The notes beneath the pieces were generated by a model. That model made no database searches. It was given only the letters and a program-made list of their open reading frames with translations, and had not been told where the DNA came from. Positions 50,929 to 59,818 of a stretch of DNA of 64,000 bases are shown in pieces. Location: positions 1,054,001-1,118,000 of the forward strand of contig JAXMFU010000002.1 of the NCBI GenBank assembly GCA_046347625.1. The letters are read 5' to 3'. The DNA is from CAIMUS01 sp046347625. Its GTDB lineage: Bacteria; Pseudomonadota; Gammaproteobacteria; Competibacterales; Competibacteraceae. The position numbers were made by a program, and so were the translations under genes. Every line of letters begins with the position of its first letter. The stretch's first letter is position 1.

Positions 50929-53025
50929 GTGGCGCGCAAAACCCCAATCGAGCGCTATCGTAACCTGGGCATCATGGCACACATCGATGCCGGCAAGACG
51001 ACGACCACGGAACGTATTCTGTTCTATACGGGCGTCTCCCACAAAATGGGTGAGGTTCACGAGGGCGCGGCAACCATGGACTGGATGGTCCAGGAACAGG
51101 AACGCGGCATCACCATTACCTCCGCCGCGACGACCTGCTTCTGGAATGGGATGGGTGGCGAACTCGAAGAACACCGCATCAATATTATCGATACCCCCGG
51201 TCATGTGGATTTCACCATCGAGGTCGAGCGTTCCCTGCGGGTGCTGGACGGTGCTTGCGCCGTATTCTGCGCCGTGGGTGGAGTGGAACCTCAGTCGGAG
51301 ACGGTTTGGCGGCAGGCCAACAAGTACGGAGTGCCGCGACTGGCGTTCGTCAACAAGATGGACCGCGCCGGCGCCGATTTCCTGCGCGTGGTCGGGCAGA
51401 TCCGCGAGCGACTGGGCGCCAACCCGGTGCCGGTGCAACTGCCCATCGGAGCGGAAGAAAAATTCAAGGGTGTCGTCGATCTGATCAAGATGAAAGCCAT
51501 CTGGTGGGACGAAGACAGCCTCGGGATGAAATTCGAGTATGGCGACGTGCCCGCCGATATGCGGGCTGACTGCGAGGAGTGGCGCGAAAAGCTGATCGAA
51601 GCTGCGGCGGAGTCTTCCGAAGAATTGATGGAAAAATACCTGGAAGGCGAAGCCTTGAGCGAGGCCGAGATTTTGCAGGGGCTGCGGGCGCGTACCCTGG
51701 CCGACGCGATCGTGCCGACCCTGTGCGGTTCCGCCTTCAAGAACAAGGGTGTACAGGCCATGCTGGACGCCGCGATCCACTTTTTGCCGTCGCCGGCGGA
51801 TGTTCCGCCGGTCAAAGGTATAGCCGAGGATGGCCTGACTGAGTTGGAGCGGCCCGCCAGCGATACGGCACCGTTCTCCGCCCTGGCCTTTAAAATCGCG
51901 ACCGATCCTTTTGTCGGCAATCTGACCTTTTTCCGGGTCTATTCCGGGGTCTTGAATTCCGGCGATACCATCTTTAACCCGATCAAGGACCGCCGCGAGC
52001 GCATCGGTCGGTTGTTGCAGATGCACGCCAACAGCCGGGAAGAAATCAAGGAGGTCCGGGCCGGCGATATTGCCGCCGCTGTGGGCCTTAAAGAGATTAC
52101 CACCGGCGATACCCTGTGTGCCCTCGATCAGGTTATCACCCTGGAGCGAATGGAGTTCCCGGAACCGGTGATTGCGGTGGCGGTGGAACCCAAGACCAAG
52201 GGCGATCAGGAAAAGATGGGCATCGCGCTCAGCAAGCTGGCGCAGGAAGATCCCTCCTTCCGGGTGCATACCGATCAGGAATCCGGCCAGACGATTATCT
52301 CCGGCATGGGCGAGTTGCACCTGGAGATTATCGTCGACCGCTTGAAACGCGAATTCAAGGTGGAAGCCAATGTCGGCGCTCCCCAAGTGGCCTATCGCGA
52401 AACCATTCGCCAGCCCGTCGAGCAGGAAGGTAAATTTGTCCGTCAGTCCGGCGGTCGTGGCCAATACGGTCATGTCTGGCTGCGGCTCGAGCCGCGCGAA
52501 CCGGGTTCGGGCTATGAATTCGTCAATGCGATTGTCGGCGGGGTGGTTCCCAGAGAATATATCCCGGCGGTGGACAAGGGAATACAGGAGCAGATGCAAA
52601 ACGGTGTGATCGCCGGCTATCCGGTCGTGGATGTCAAGGTGACGCTGTACGACGGCTCCTACCACGAGGTGGATTCCAGTGAAATGGCCTTTAAGATCGC
52701 CGGTTCGATTGGCTTCAAAGAAGGAGCCAAAAAAGCCAGACCCGCGCTGCTGGAACCGATCATGAAGGTCGAGGTGGTCACACCCGAAGAGTACATGGGC
52801 GATGTGATGGGTGACCTCAACCGGCGCCGCGGTATCCTCCAGGGTATGGAAGATACGCCGGCGGGCAGGGTGATCCGGGCCGAAGTGCCACTGGTGGAAA
52901 TGTTCGGTTACGCCACCGATCTGCGCTCGGCGACCCAGGGCCGCGCCACCTATTCGATGGAGTTCGCCAAGTACCACGAAGCGCCTGCCACGATTGCCGA
53001 TGCAGTGATCAAGAAAGCATCCTGA
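50929..53025 (+). CDS. fusA: Translation elongation factor G
   Basis: GTPase that drives translocation and ribosome recycling. Start GTG 50929 after GAGGA. The 698-residue protein has AHIDAGKTT, DTPGHVDF and NKMDRAGADF, the domain III-V sequence DKGIQEQMQNGVIAGYPVVD and the conserved C-terminal region. It lies 17 bases after rpsG. Confidence 0.97.
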   Translation: MARKTPIERYRNLGIMAHIDAGKTTTTERILFYTGVSHKMGEVHEGAATMDWMVQEQERGITITSAATTCFWNGMGGELEEHRINIIDTPGHVDFTIEVERSLRVLDGACAVFCAVGGVEPQSETVWRQANKYGVPRLAFVNKMDRAGADFLRVVGQIRERLGANPVPVQLPIGAEEKFKGVVDLIKMKAIWWDEDSLGMKFEYGDVPADMRADCEEWREKLIEAAAESSEELMEKYLEGEALSEAEILQGLRARTLADAIVPTLCGSAFKNKGVQAMLDAAIHFLPSPADVPPVKGIAEDGLTELERPASDTAPFSALAFKIATDPFVGNLTFFRVYSGVLNSGDTIFNPIKDRRERIGRLLQMHANSREEIKEVRAGDIAAAVGLKEITTGDTLCALDQVITLERMEFPEPVIAVAVEPKTKGDQEKMGIALSKLAQEDPSFRVHTDQESGQTIISGMGELHLEIIVDRLKREFKVEANVGAPQVAYRETIRQPVEQEGKFVRQSGGRGQYGHVWLRLEPREPGSGYEFVNAIVGGVVPREYIPAVDKGIQEQMQNGVIAGYPVVDVKVTLYDGSYHEVDSSEMAFKIAGSIGFKEGAKKARPALLEPIMKVEVVTPEEYMGDVMGDLNRRRGILQGMEDTPAGRVIRAEVPLVEMFGYATDLRSATQGRATYSMEFAKYHEAPATIADAVIKKAS

Positions 53026-53053
53026 ACTGTATAGTTTTTAACGAGGTAAAACG

Positions 53054-54244
53054 GTGTCCAAAGAGAAATTTCAGCGCAGCAAGCCGCATGTGAATGTGGG
53101 GACGATCGGGCATGTCGACCATGGCAAGACCACATTGACGGCGGCGATCACCAAGATCATGGCCGCCCAGTTCGGTGGCGAATACAAAGCCTACGACCAG
53201 ATCGACTCGGCGCCGGAAGAAAAAGCCCGCGGGATCACGATCGCGACGGCGCACGTGGAATACCAATCGCCGCAACGCCACTATGCCCATGTGGACTGTC
53301 CGGGGCATGCCGACTACATCAAGAACATGATCACCGGGGCGGCGCAGATGGACGGGGCGATTCTGGTGGTGTCGGCGGCGGACGGACCGATGCCGCAGAC
53401 GCGCGAGCACATCCTGCTGGCGCGCCAGGTCGGGGTGCCGTACATCGTGGTGTACATGAACAAAGCGGACATGGTGGACGACCCGGAACTGCTGGAGTTG
53501 GTGGAAATGGAAGTGCGGGAGTTGCTCTCCAGCTATGACTTTCCGGGGGACGACATTCCGATTGTGATCGGCTCGGCGCTGCAAGCGCTGGAAGGGGACC
53601 AAAGCGACCTGGGCGAACCGTCGGTGATCAAACTGGTGGACGCGATGGACGCCTACATTCCGGTGCCGCAGCGGGATGTGGACAAACCGTTCCTGATGCC
53701 GATCGAAGACGTGTTCTCGATTTCGGGCCGGGGCACGGTGGTGACCGGGCGGGTGGAGCGCGGGGTGATCAAGGTCGGGGAAGAAGTCGAGATTGTCGGC
53801 ATTCGATCGACCAGTCGGACGACCTGCACGGGAGTAGAAATGTTCCGCAAACTGCTGGATCAAGGGCAGGCGGGGGACAACATCGGGGTGTTGCTGCGAG
53901 GCACCAAGCGCGACGATGTCGAGCGGGGCCAGGTGCTGGCCAAGCCGGGGACGATCACGCCGCACACCCGGTTCGAGGCGGAAGTGTACGTGTTGAGCAA
54001 AGAGGAAGGGGGCCGGCACACGCCGTTTTTCAAAGGGTACCGGCCGCAGTTTTACTTCCGGACGACGGACGTGACGGGGTCGGTGGACCTGCCGGAGGGG
54101 GTGGAGATGGTGATGCCGGGAGACAACATCAAGATGGTGGTGAGTCTGATCGCCCCGATTGCGATGGAAGAGGGCTTACGGTTTGCCATTCGGGAAGGCG
54201 GTCGCACGGTCGGTGCCGGCGTCGTCGCCAAGATCATCGAGTAA
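53054..54244 (+). CDS. tuf: Translation elongation factor Tu
   Basis: Delivers aminoacyl-tRNA to the ribosome. Start GTG 53054, 396 residues, with GHVDHGKTT, DCPGHADY, NKADMVDD and the SALQALEG motif. The codon use is unusual: by hand count 20 of 39 glycine codons are GGG, which the neighbouring ribosomal genes use rarely. The last 25 codons look more like the neighbours. It is followed by rpsJ after 7 bases. Confidence 0.97.
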   Translation: MSKEKFQRSKPHVNVGTIGHVDHGKTTLTAAITKIMAAQFGGEYKAYDQIDSAPEEKARGITIATAHVEYQSPQRHYAHVDCPGHADYIKNMITGAAQMDGAILVVSAADGPMPQTREHILLARQVGVPYIVVYMNKADMVDDPELLELVEMEVRELLSSYDFPGDDIPIVIGSALQALEGDQSDLGEPSVIKLVDAMDAYIPVPQRDVDKPFLMPIEDVFSISGRGTVVTGRVERGVIKVGEEVEIVGIRSTSRTTCTGVEMFRKLLDQGQAGDNIGVLLRGTKRDDVERGQVLAKPGTITPHTRFEAEVYVLSKEEGGRHTPFFKGYRPQFYFRTTDVTGSVDLPEGVEMVMPGDNIKMVVSLIAPIAMEEGLRFAIREGGRTVGAGVVAKIIE

Positions 54245-54251
54245 GGCAAGC

Positions 54252-54563
54252 ATGGCCAGCCAGCGTATTCGTATCCGCCTGAAAGCCTTCGATCACCGCC
54301 TGATCGATCAATCGGCTCGGGAAATCGTAGAAACGGCCAAGCGCACCGGTGCTCAGGTTCGCGGTCCCATCCCGCTGCCGACCAAAACCGAGCGCTTTAC
54401 CGTATTGATCTCCCCTCATGTCAACAAGGATGCCCGCGATCAGTACGAGATTCGCACCCATAAACGCTTGATGGATATCGTCGATCCCACCGACAAGACG
54501 GTCGATGCCTTGATGAAGCTCGATCTGGCGGCCGGTGTCGATGTACAGATCAAGTTGAATTGA
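54252..54563 (+). CDS. rpsJ: 30S ribosomal protein S10 (NusE)
   Basis: A 103-residue protein, start ATG 54252 (MASQRIRIRLKAFDHRLID). It is both a ribosomal protein and the transcription antitermination factor NusE. Here it directly follows tuf, joining str and S10 regions; the usual S10 leader between operons is absent. A 126-base spacer separates it from rplC. Confidence 0.95.
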   Translation: MASQRIRIRLKAFDHRLIDQSAREIVETAKRTGAQVRGPIPLPTKTERFTVLISPHVNKDARDQYEIRTHKRLMDIVDPTDKTVDALMKLDLAAGVDVQIKLN

Positions 54564-54637
54564 ATTGAACCGAGCGGTTCCACCGCCGCCGCCCCCCACG
54601 GGTTTCGCAGTGGGCAGGCGTGAATGCTGACGGCGAT

Positions 54638-54655
54638 GAGGGATGGCCATCCCTC
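54638..54655 (+). repeat. Palindrome in the rpsJ-rplC spacer
   Basis: GAGGGATGGCCATCCCTC is an 18-base perfect palindrome in an otherwise tight operon. The spacer (54564-54689) shows no gene. It may be a REP-like insertion or a regulatory structure. Confidence 0.6.
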
Positions 54656-54689
54656 CTCTCGCCCTGAATTTATGTGTAGAGGCTGAAAA

Positions 54690-55337
54690 ATGGCAATTGG
54701 ATTAGTCGGACGTAAAGCCGGCATGACCCGGGTCTTTACCGAGGACGGCGTTTCCATACCGGTGACCGTGATCGAGGTCGAACCCAATCGGGTGACCCAG
54801 GTGAAATCGGTGGCCACTGATGGCTACCGGGCCTTGCAGGTGACGACCGGCACGCGACGCGCCAATCGGATTACCAAGCCCGAGGCCGGGCATTTTGCCA
54901 AAGCCGGCGTGGAAGCCGGCCGTGGTCTCTGGGAATTCCGCCTGGGAGACGGCGAAGGCGATGGTATTGCCGTAGGCACCGAACTGAAAGTAGAGGCTGT
55001 ATTTCAGCCCGGGCAGTTGGTCGATGTCACCGGCACCACCATCGGTAAAGGCTTTGCCGGCACCATCAAGCGCCATCATTTCAAGAGTCAGCGCGCCAGT
55101 CATGGTAACTCGCTGTCCCATCGTGCGCCCGGCTCTATCGGCCAGAACCAAAGCCCCGGTCGGGTCTTCAAAGGCAAGCGCATGGCCGGCCAGATGGGAG
55201 GCGCGCGTCGGAGCATCCAGAATCTGGAAGTGATCCGCATCGATGCCGAGCGCAATCTACTGCTGGTCAAAGGTGCGGTGCCCGGTGCCAAGGGTGGCGA
55301 CCTGATCGTTCGTCCCGCCGTCAAGGCACGAAGCTGA
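54690..55337 (+). CDS. rplC: 50S ribosomal protein L3
   Basis: A 215-residue early assembly protein. The N-terminal globular part (GLVGRKAGMTRVFTEDG) and the extension with HGNSLSHRAPGSIGQNQSPG and KGKRMAGQMG are typical. It is separated from rpsJ by a 126-base spacer that holds the palindrome. Confidence 0.95.
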   Translation: MAIGLVGRKAGMTRVFTEDGVSIPVTVIEVEPNRVTQVKSVATDGYRALQVTTGTRRANRITKPEAGHFAKAGVEAGRGLWEFRLGDGEGDGIAVGTELKVEAVFQPGQLVDVTGTTIGKGFAGTIKRHHFKSQRASHGNSLSHRAPGSIGQNQSPGRVFKGKRMAGQMGGARRSIQNLEVIRIDAERNLLLVKGAVPGAKGGDLIVRPAVKARS

Positions 55338-55348
55338 GGAGCCTACCG

Positions 55349-55969
55349 ATGGAACTGCAAGTCAAAAATCTTGGCGACCAGACTGAACAGGTACTGACCG
55401 TACCGGAACAAGTCTTCAATCGGGAATTCAACGAACCCTTGGTGCATCAGATCGTCGTCGCTTACCTGGCGGGTAGCCGGGCCGGCACCCGTGCCCAGAA
55501 GAACCGGGCGGCGGTGAGTGGCGGCGGTGCCAAGCCCTGGCGTCAAAAAGGTACCGGCCGGGCCCGCGCCGGCACCATCCGCAGCCCGCTGTGGCGCGGC
55601 GGTGGAGTTACTTTTGCCGCAAAACCGCAAGATCATTCACAGAAAGTGAACAAAAAGATGTATCGGGGTGCCATGCGCTCGATCTTCTCCGAGTTGCAGC
55701 GGCAAGGTCGCCTGCTGGTCGTCGATAATCTAACGGTGGCCGAACCCAGGACCAAGTTGATGAAATCCTTGCTGGCCCAACTCGGCATTGTCGATAATGT
55801 CCTGCTGGTCAGCGAAGCTTTGGATGAAAAGGTTTACCTGGCGGCGCGCAATCTGCCCAGGGTCGAAGTCCGTACGGTCACGGGTCTGGATCCGGTCAGC
55901 CTGATCCGGTTCGATAAAGTTGTTATCACCGCCGGGGCGGTTGCCCGGGTAGGGGAGTGGCTGGCGTGA
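55349..55969 (+). CDS. rplD: 50S ribosomal protein L4
   Basis: A 206-residue protein of the exit-tunnel wall. It has the KNRAAVSGGGAKPWRQKGTG loop and the SEALDEKVYLAARN C-terminal region. In E. coli it represses the S10 operon through the leader; no equivalent leader hairpin before rpsJ was seen here. Confidence 0.95.
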   Translation: MELQVKNLGDQTEQVLTVPEQVFNREFNEPLVHQIVVAYLAGSRAGTRAQKNRAAVSGGGAKPWRQKGTGRARAGTIRSPLWRGGGVTFAAKPQDHSQKVNKKMYRGAMRSIFSELQRQGRLLVVDNLTVAEPRTKLMKSLLAQLGIVDNVLLVSEALDEKVYLAARNLPRVEVRTVTGLDPVSLIRFDKVVITAGAVARVGEWLA

Positions 55970-56262
55970 ATCAAGAGCGGTTGATGAAAATCCTGTTGGC
56001 GCCGCATATCTCCGAGAAAACCACGGCGCTGGCCGATCGCCACAATGTGGTGACCTTCAAGGTGGCCCGCGATGCCAATAAACCGGAAATTAAAAGCGCG
56101 GTTGAATTGATGTTCTCGGTCAAGGTGAAACGGGTTACCGTGCTCAACGTCAAGGGCAAAGCCAAGCGTTTCGGCACCACCCGTGGCCGGCGTTCCGATT
56201 GGAAAAAAGCCTATGTGACGCTGGAAGCCGGTCAGCAGATCGATTTCCTCGGTGCGGATTGA
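55966..56262 (+). CDS. rplW: 50S ribosomal protein L23
   Basis: A 98-residue tunnel-exit protein and docking site for trigger factor. GTG 55966 overlaps the rplD stop as GTGA and gives the N-terminus NQERLMKILLAPHISEKTT expected for L23. Later in-frame ATG 55984 would remove conserved residues. Confidence 0.92.
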   Translation: MNQERLMKILLAPHISEKTTALADRHNVVTFKVARDANKPEIKSAVELMFSVKVKRVTVLNVKGKAKRFGTTRGRRSDWKKAYVTLEAGQQIDFLGAD

Positions 56263-56299
56263 GATGCACCGCTTGCGGTATTGTTAAAGGTTAGCGAAC

Positions 56300-57130
56300 A
56301 TGGCTGTCGTCAAGCAAAAACCGACTTCACCGGGGCGCCGCTTCGTCGTCAAGGTAGTCACCCCCGAACTGCACAAGGGCGGTCCCTATAAACCGTTGTT
56401 GCAGAAGAAAACCAAAAAAGGCGGTCGCAATAATACCGGTCGCATCACCACCCGCCATCAGGGTGGCGGGCATAAACAGCATTACCGGCTGATCGATTTC
56501 AAGCGCGACAAGGATAATATTCCGGCGCGTGTCGAGCGCCTGGAATATGACCCCAACCGGAGTGCGCATATCGCGCTGTTGTTGTATGCCGATGGCGAGC
56601 GCCGCTATATTATCGCACCGCGCGGTATCGCCGCCGGTGCGACCCTGCTGTCCGGCACGGCCGCTCCGATCAAGGCCGGTAATGCTCTGCCGCTGCGCAA
56701 TATTCCTCTCGGCAGCCAGTTGCATTGTGTCGAAATGAAGCCGGGCAAGGGAGCACAACTGGCCCGTAGTGCCGGTGTCTCCGTGCAGTTGCTGGCGCGC
56801 GAGGGGCAGTACGCCACGTTACGCCTGCGCTCCGGGGAGGTCCGCAAGGTCCATGTGGACTGTAAGGCGACAATCGGCGAAGTGGGCAATGAAGAACATT
56901 CCCTGCGCTCCCTGGGCAAGGCCGGTGCCAAGCGTTGGCGCGGGATCCGGCCCACGGTACGGGGCGTGGCCATGAACCCGGTGGATCATCCTCATGGCGG
57001 CGGGGAGGGCCGTACCTCCGGCGGCCGCCATCCGGTGTCACCCTGGGGTGTGCCCACCAAAGGACATAAGACCCGCTCCAACAAGCGTACCGGCAAAATG
57101 ATCGTGCGCCGGCGCAAGGTTGCCGGTTAA
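56300..57130 (+). CDS. rplB: 50S ribosomal protein L2
   Basis: A 276-residue protein near the peptidyl-transferase centre. GRNNTGRITTRHQGGGHKQH and the C-terminal GVAMNPVDHPHGGGEG are conserved. Follows rplW with 37 bases between. Confidence 0.97.
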   Translation: MAVVKQKPTSPGRRFVVKVVTPELHKGGPYKPLLQKKTKKGGRNNTGRITTRHQGGGHKQHYRLIDFKRDKDNIPARVERLEYDPNRSAHIALLLYADGERRYIIAPRGIAAGATLLSGTAAPIKAGNALPLRNIPLGSQLHCVEMKPGKGAQLARSAGVSVQLLAREGQYATLRLRSGEVRKVHVDCKATIGEVGNEEHSLRSLGKAGAKRWRGIRPTVRGVAMNPVDHPHGGGEGRTSGGRHPVSPWGVPTKGHKTRSNKRTGKMIVRRRKVAG

Positions 57131-57144
57131 CAGAGGGAAACAGC

Positions 57145-57417
57145 ATGCCACGTTCCGTTAAGAAAGGGCCGTTCGTCGATCTCCACCTCAGCAAGAAAGT
57201 CGAGCAGGCGGTGGCGACCAACAGCAAAAGGCCCATCAAAACCTGGTCGCGTCGCTCGATGATTATCCCGAACATGGTCGGCCTGACCATCGCCGTTCAT
57301 AATGGCCGCCAACATGTGCCGATTCTGGTGACCGAGAATATGGTCGGTCATAAACTGGGTGAATTTGCCGCTACCCGTACCTTCCGCGGGCATGCGGCGG
57401 ATAAGAAATCCAAGTAG
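57145..57417 (+). CDS. rpsS: 30S ribosomal protein S19
   Basis: A 90-residue head protein (PRSVKKGPFVDLHLSKKVE, GHKLGEFAATRTFRGH). Lies between rplB and rplV in the standard order. Confidence 0.97.
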   Translation: MPRSVKKGPFVDLHLSKKVEQAVATNSKRPIKTWSRRSMIIPNMVGLTIAVHNGRQHVPILVTENMVGHKLGEFAATRTFRGHAADKKSK

Positions 57418-57423
57418 GTTATC

Positions 57424-57756
57424 ATGCAAGCTTTTGCCAAGTTGAAACGAGCCCGGATTGCGGCGCAGAAAGCCCGGCTGGTGGCCGACCAGGTCCGTAA
57501 TCTGCCGGTGGCCCGGGCCCTGGAAATACTGACTTTCAGTCCCAAGAAAGCCGCCCGGCTGATCAAGAAAGTGCTGGAGTCGGCGATTGCCAATGCCGAG
57601 CATAATGAAGGGGCCGATATCGACGTCTTGAAGGTGGCCGCCATCTGGGTCGACGAAGGGCCGCGCTTCAAGCGCATGCATGCCCGCGCCAAGGGAAGGG
57701 GTAACCGAATCGTCAAGCGTACCAGCCATATTACCGTCACGGTAGCTGAGCACTAA
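57424..57756 (+). CDS. rplV: 50S ribosomal protein L22
   Basis: A 110-residue protein whose hairpin lines the exit tunnel. RIAAQKARLVADQVRNLPV and the C-terminal RFKRMHARAKGRGNRIVKRT are conserved. It follows rpsS by 6 bases. Confidence 0.97.
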   Translation: MQAFAKLKRARIAAQKARLVADQVRNLPVARALEILTFSPKKAARLIKKVLESAIANAEHNEGADIDVLKVAAIWVDEGPRFKRMHARAKGRGNRIVKRTSHITVTVAEH

Positions 57757-57766
57757 GGAGCACCGC

Positions 57767-58441
57767 ATGGGTCAGAAAGTCAGCCCGGTCGGCATCCGCT
57801 TGGGTATAGCGGCCGACTGGAATTCCAAGTGGTTCGCCGATACCCGGCATTTTCCCGATTTCCTGGAAACGGATTTGAAGGTACGGGATTTTCTCAGGAA
57901 AAAACTGGCCAATGCGTCGATCAGCCGGATTCAGATCGAGCGTCCCGCCCGCACGGCCTATATCACCATTCATACCGCCCGGCCGGGGGTCGTGATCGGC
58001 AAAAAGGGTGAGGATATCGAAGCGCTGCGCAAGCAGGTCTCCGAGATGATGAACATCCCGGTGCATCTCAATATAGAAGAGATTCGCAAGCCGGAGCTGG
58101 ATGCGCAATTGGTGGCCGAAGGCGTGGCGCAGCAATTGGAACGGCGCATTATGTTCCGCCGGGCGATGAAACGGGCGGTAACAAACGCTATGCGTTTGGG
58201 TGCGCAAGGGATTAAAATACAAGTTTCCGGCCGCTTGAACGGCGCGGAAATTGCTCGGAGTGAATGGTACCGCGAAGGGCGGGTACCGTTGCATACCTTA
58301 CGCGCCGACATCGACTACGGCTTTGCGGAAGCGAAGACCACCTATGGCGTAATCGGCATCAAGGTCTGGATCTTCAAGGGCGAGGTATTCGGTTTAGACA
58401 AGCAAAGTGAGACCAAGGCCGAGAAGGCGTCGACTGGCTGA
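57767..58441 (+). CDS. rpsC: 30S ribosomal protein S3
   Basis: A 224-residue protein at the mRNA entry channel, with an N-terminal KH domain (VVIGKKGEDIEALRKQVSEM) and the C-terminal GRLNGAEIARSEWYREGRVP. A strong terminator lies 21 bases after its stop. Confidence 0.97.
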   Translation: MGQKVSPVGIRLGIAADWNSKWFADTRHFPDFLETDLKVRDFLRKKLANASISRIQIERPARTAYITIHTARPGVVIGKKGEDIEALRKQVSEMMNIPVHLNIEEIRKPELDAQLVAEGVAQQLERRIMFRRAMKRAVTNAMRLGAQGIKIQVSGRLNGAEIARSEWYREGRVPLHTLRADIDYGFAEAKTTYGVIGIKVWIFKGEVFGLDKQSETKAEKASTG

Positions 58442-58461
58442 CGCTCCCAAGGGTTTACTCT

Positions 58462-58496
58462 GGAACTCCGCGTTGCCCCGCGGAGTTCCTTTTTTT
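58462..58496 (+). terminator. Intrinsic terminator between rpsC and rplP
   Basis: An 11-base perfect GC-rich stem (GGAACTCCGCG, loop TTGCCC) is followed at once by seven T. It has every feature of a working intrinsic terminator but stands inside the S10 operon. It may act as an attenuator that lowers expression of the following genes. Confidence 0.85.
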
Positions 58497-58514
58497 CAGT
58501 GACGGGGATACACG

Positions 58515-58928
58515 ATGTTACAGCCGAAGAGAACGAAATTCCGCAAGCAGCGCAAGGGGCGCAACCGCGGTGTGGCGACCAGCGGCGACAGGGTCAGTTT
58601 CGGCGAATACGGTTTGAAATGCACCACCCGGGGCCGGATCACCGCCCGTCAGATCGAAGCGGCACGGCGCGCGATCAATCGCTACATTAAACGCGGCGGC
58701 AAAATTTGGATTCGGATTTTCCCGGATGTGCCGGTAACCAAGAAGCCGCTGGAAGTACGCCAAGGCAAGGGTAAGGGTAATGTCGAATATTGGGTGGCCC
58801 GCGTGCAGCCCGGGCGGGTGTTGTACGAGATGGAAGGCGTTAACGAGCAGAGCGCCCGCGAGGCTTTTCGCCTGGCGGCGGCCAAACTACCGGTCAGAAC
58901 AGTATTTGTAAGTCGGACATTGCTATGA
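58515..58928 (+). CDS. rplP: 50S ribosomal protein L16
   Basis: A 137-residue protein near the tRNA-binding region. QPKRTKFRKQRKGRNRG and GKGKGNVEYWVARVQPGRVL are typical. It follows the terminator-like hairpin by 18 bases, so its transcription needs readthrough or an internal promoter. Confidence 0.96.
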   Translation: MLQPKRTKFRKQRKGRNRGVATSGDRVSFGEYGLKCTTRGRITARQIEAARRAINRYIKRGGKIWIRIFPDVPVTKKPLEVRQGKGKGNVEYWVARVQPGRVLYEMEGVNEQSAREAFRLAAAKLPVRTVFVSRTLL

Positions 58929-59122
58929 TGAAGGCCAGCGAACTTCGCCAGAAAAATGTGGAAGAACTGCGGCAGGAGTTATATGCCCTGTTGCGGGAAC
59001 AGTTCAACCTGCGCATGCAGCGGGCGACCGGTCAATCCAGCAGAAATCATTTGTTTAAACAGGTGAGGCGCAATATCGCCCGGGTGAAAACGGTTCTGAG
59101 TGAAAAGGCAAAAACGGTATGA
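58925..59122 (+). CDS. rpmC: 50S ribosomal protein L29
   Basis: A 65-residue two-helix protein at the tunnel exit (KASELRQKNVEELRQELYAL, FKQVRRNIARVKTVLSEK). The start is ATG 58925 or 58928, overlapping the rplP stop. Confidence 0.93.
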   Translation: MMKASELRQKNVEELRQELYALLREQFNLRMQRATGQSSRNHLFKQVRRNIARVKTVLSEKAKTV

Positions 59123-59379
59123 CTACGGCGGAAAAAACAGCGCGCACGCTGACGGGGCGTGTCTCCAGCGACAAAATGGATAAGACCATCACCGTGGTCG
59201 TCGAGCGGTTGGTGCGCCATCCGGTTTATGGCAAATACATGCGTCGTTCCACCAAGCTGCATGCGCACGACGAGAGCAATGAATGCCGAATCGGCGATCT
59301 GGTGATGATCGAGCAATGCCGGCCGCTGGCCAAGACCAAGGCCTGGCGGCTGGTGAAAGTGCTGGAACGGGCCTCGTAA
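59119..59379 (+). CDS. rpsQ: 30S ribosomal protein S17
   Basis: An 86-residue OB-fold protein (LTGRVSSDKMDKTITVVVER, YMRRSTKLHAHDE). Overlaps rpmC by 4 bases. Confidence 0.95.
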   Translation: MTTAEKTARTLTGRVSSDKMDKTITVVVERLVRHPVYGKYMRRSTKLHAHDESNECRIGDLVMIEQCRPLAKTKAWRLVKVLERAS

Positions 59380-59435
59380 CCCGGTGGCGGCAACACGACG
59401 GTTAAGGCGCTTACTCACTTGACAGGAATAGAACG

Positions 59436-59804
59436 ATGATTCAGATGCAAACGGTGTTGGAGGTGGCTGACAACAGCGGTGCCCGCCGCCTGATGTGTAT
59501 CAAGGTTCTGGGCGGCTCCCATGCGCGCTACGCCAAGATCGGCGATGTGATCAAAGTCAGTGTCAAGGAAGCGGTCCCGCGCGGCAAGGTAAAGAAAGGC
59601 GAAGTGTACAATGCGGTTGTCGTCCGCACCCGCAAGGGTGTGCGGCGCAGCGACGGCTCGCTGATTCGCTTCGACGGCAATGCCGCCGTGCTGCTGAACA
59701 ACAAGCTGGAGCCGATCGGCACCCGCATTTTCGGACCGGTGACGCGCGAACTGCGAAGCGAGCGTTTTATGAAGATTATTTCCCTGGCGCCTGAAGTACT
59801 GTAA
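59436..59804 (+). CDS. rplN: 50S ribosomal protein L14
   Basis: A 122-residue beta-barrel protein (MIQMQTVLEVADNSGARRLM, GPVTRELRSERFMKIISLAP). First gene of the spc-type segment, 56 bases after rpsQ. Confidence 0.96.
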   Translation: MIQMQTVLEVADNSGARRLMCIKVLGGSHARYAKIGDVIKVSVKEAVPRGKVKKGEVYNAVVVRTRKGVRRSDGSLIRFDGNAAVLLNNKLEPIGTRIFGPVTRELRSERFMKIISLAPEVL

Positions 59805-59818
59805 GGTGGGAGCAAACC

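Noticed and set aside
50899..52977. 692-codon minus-strand open frame opposite fusA
   Set aside because: It mirrors the codon bias of fusA, matches no known protein, and fusA is certain.
53009..54019. 336-codon minus-strand open frame opposite tuf
   Set aside because: Shadow frame caused by the GC-rich third positions of tuf; no start signal or family match.
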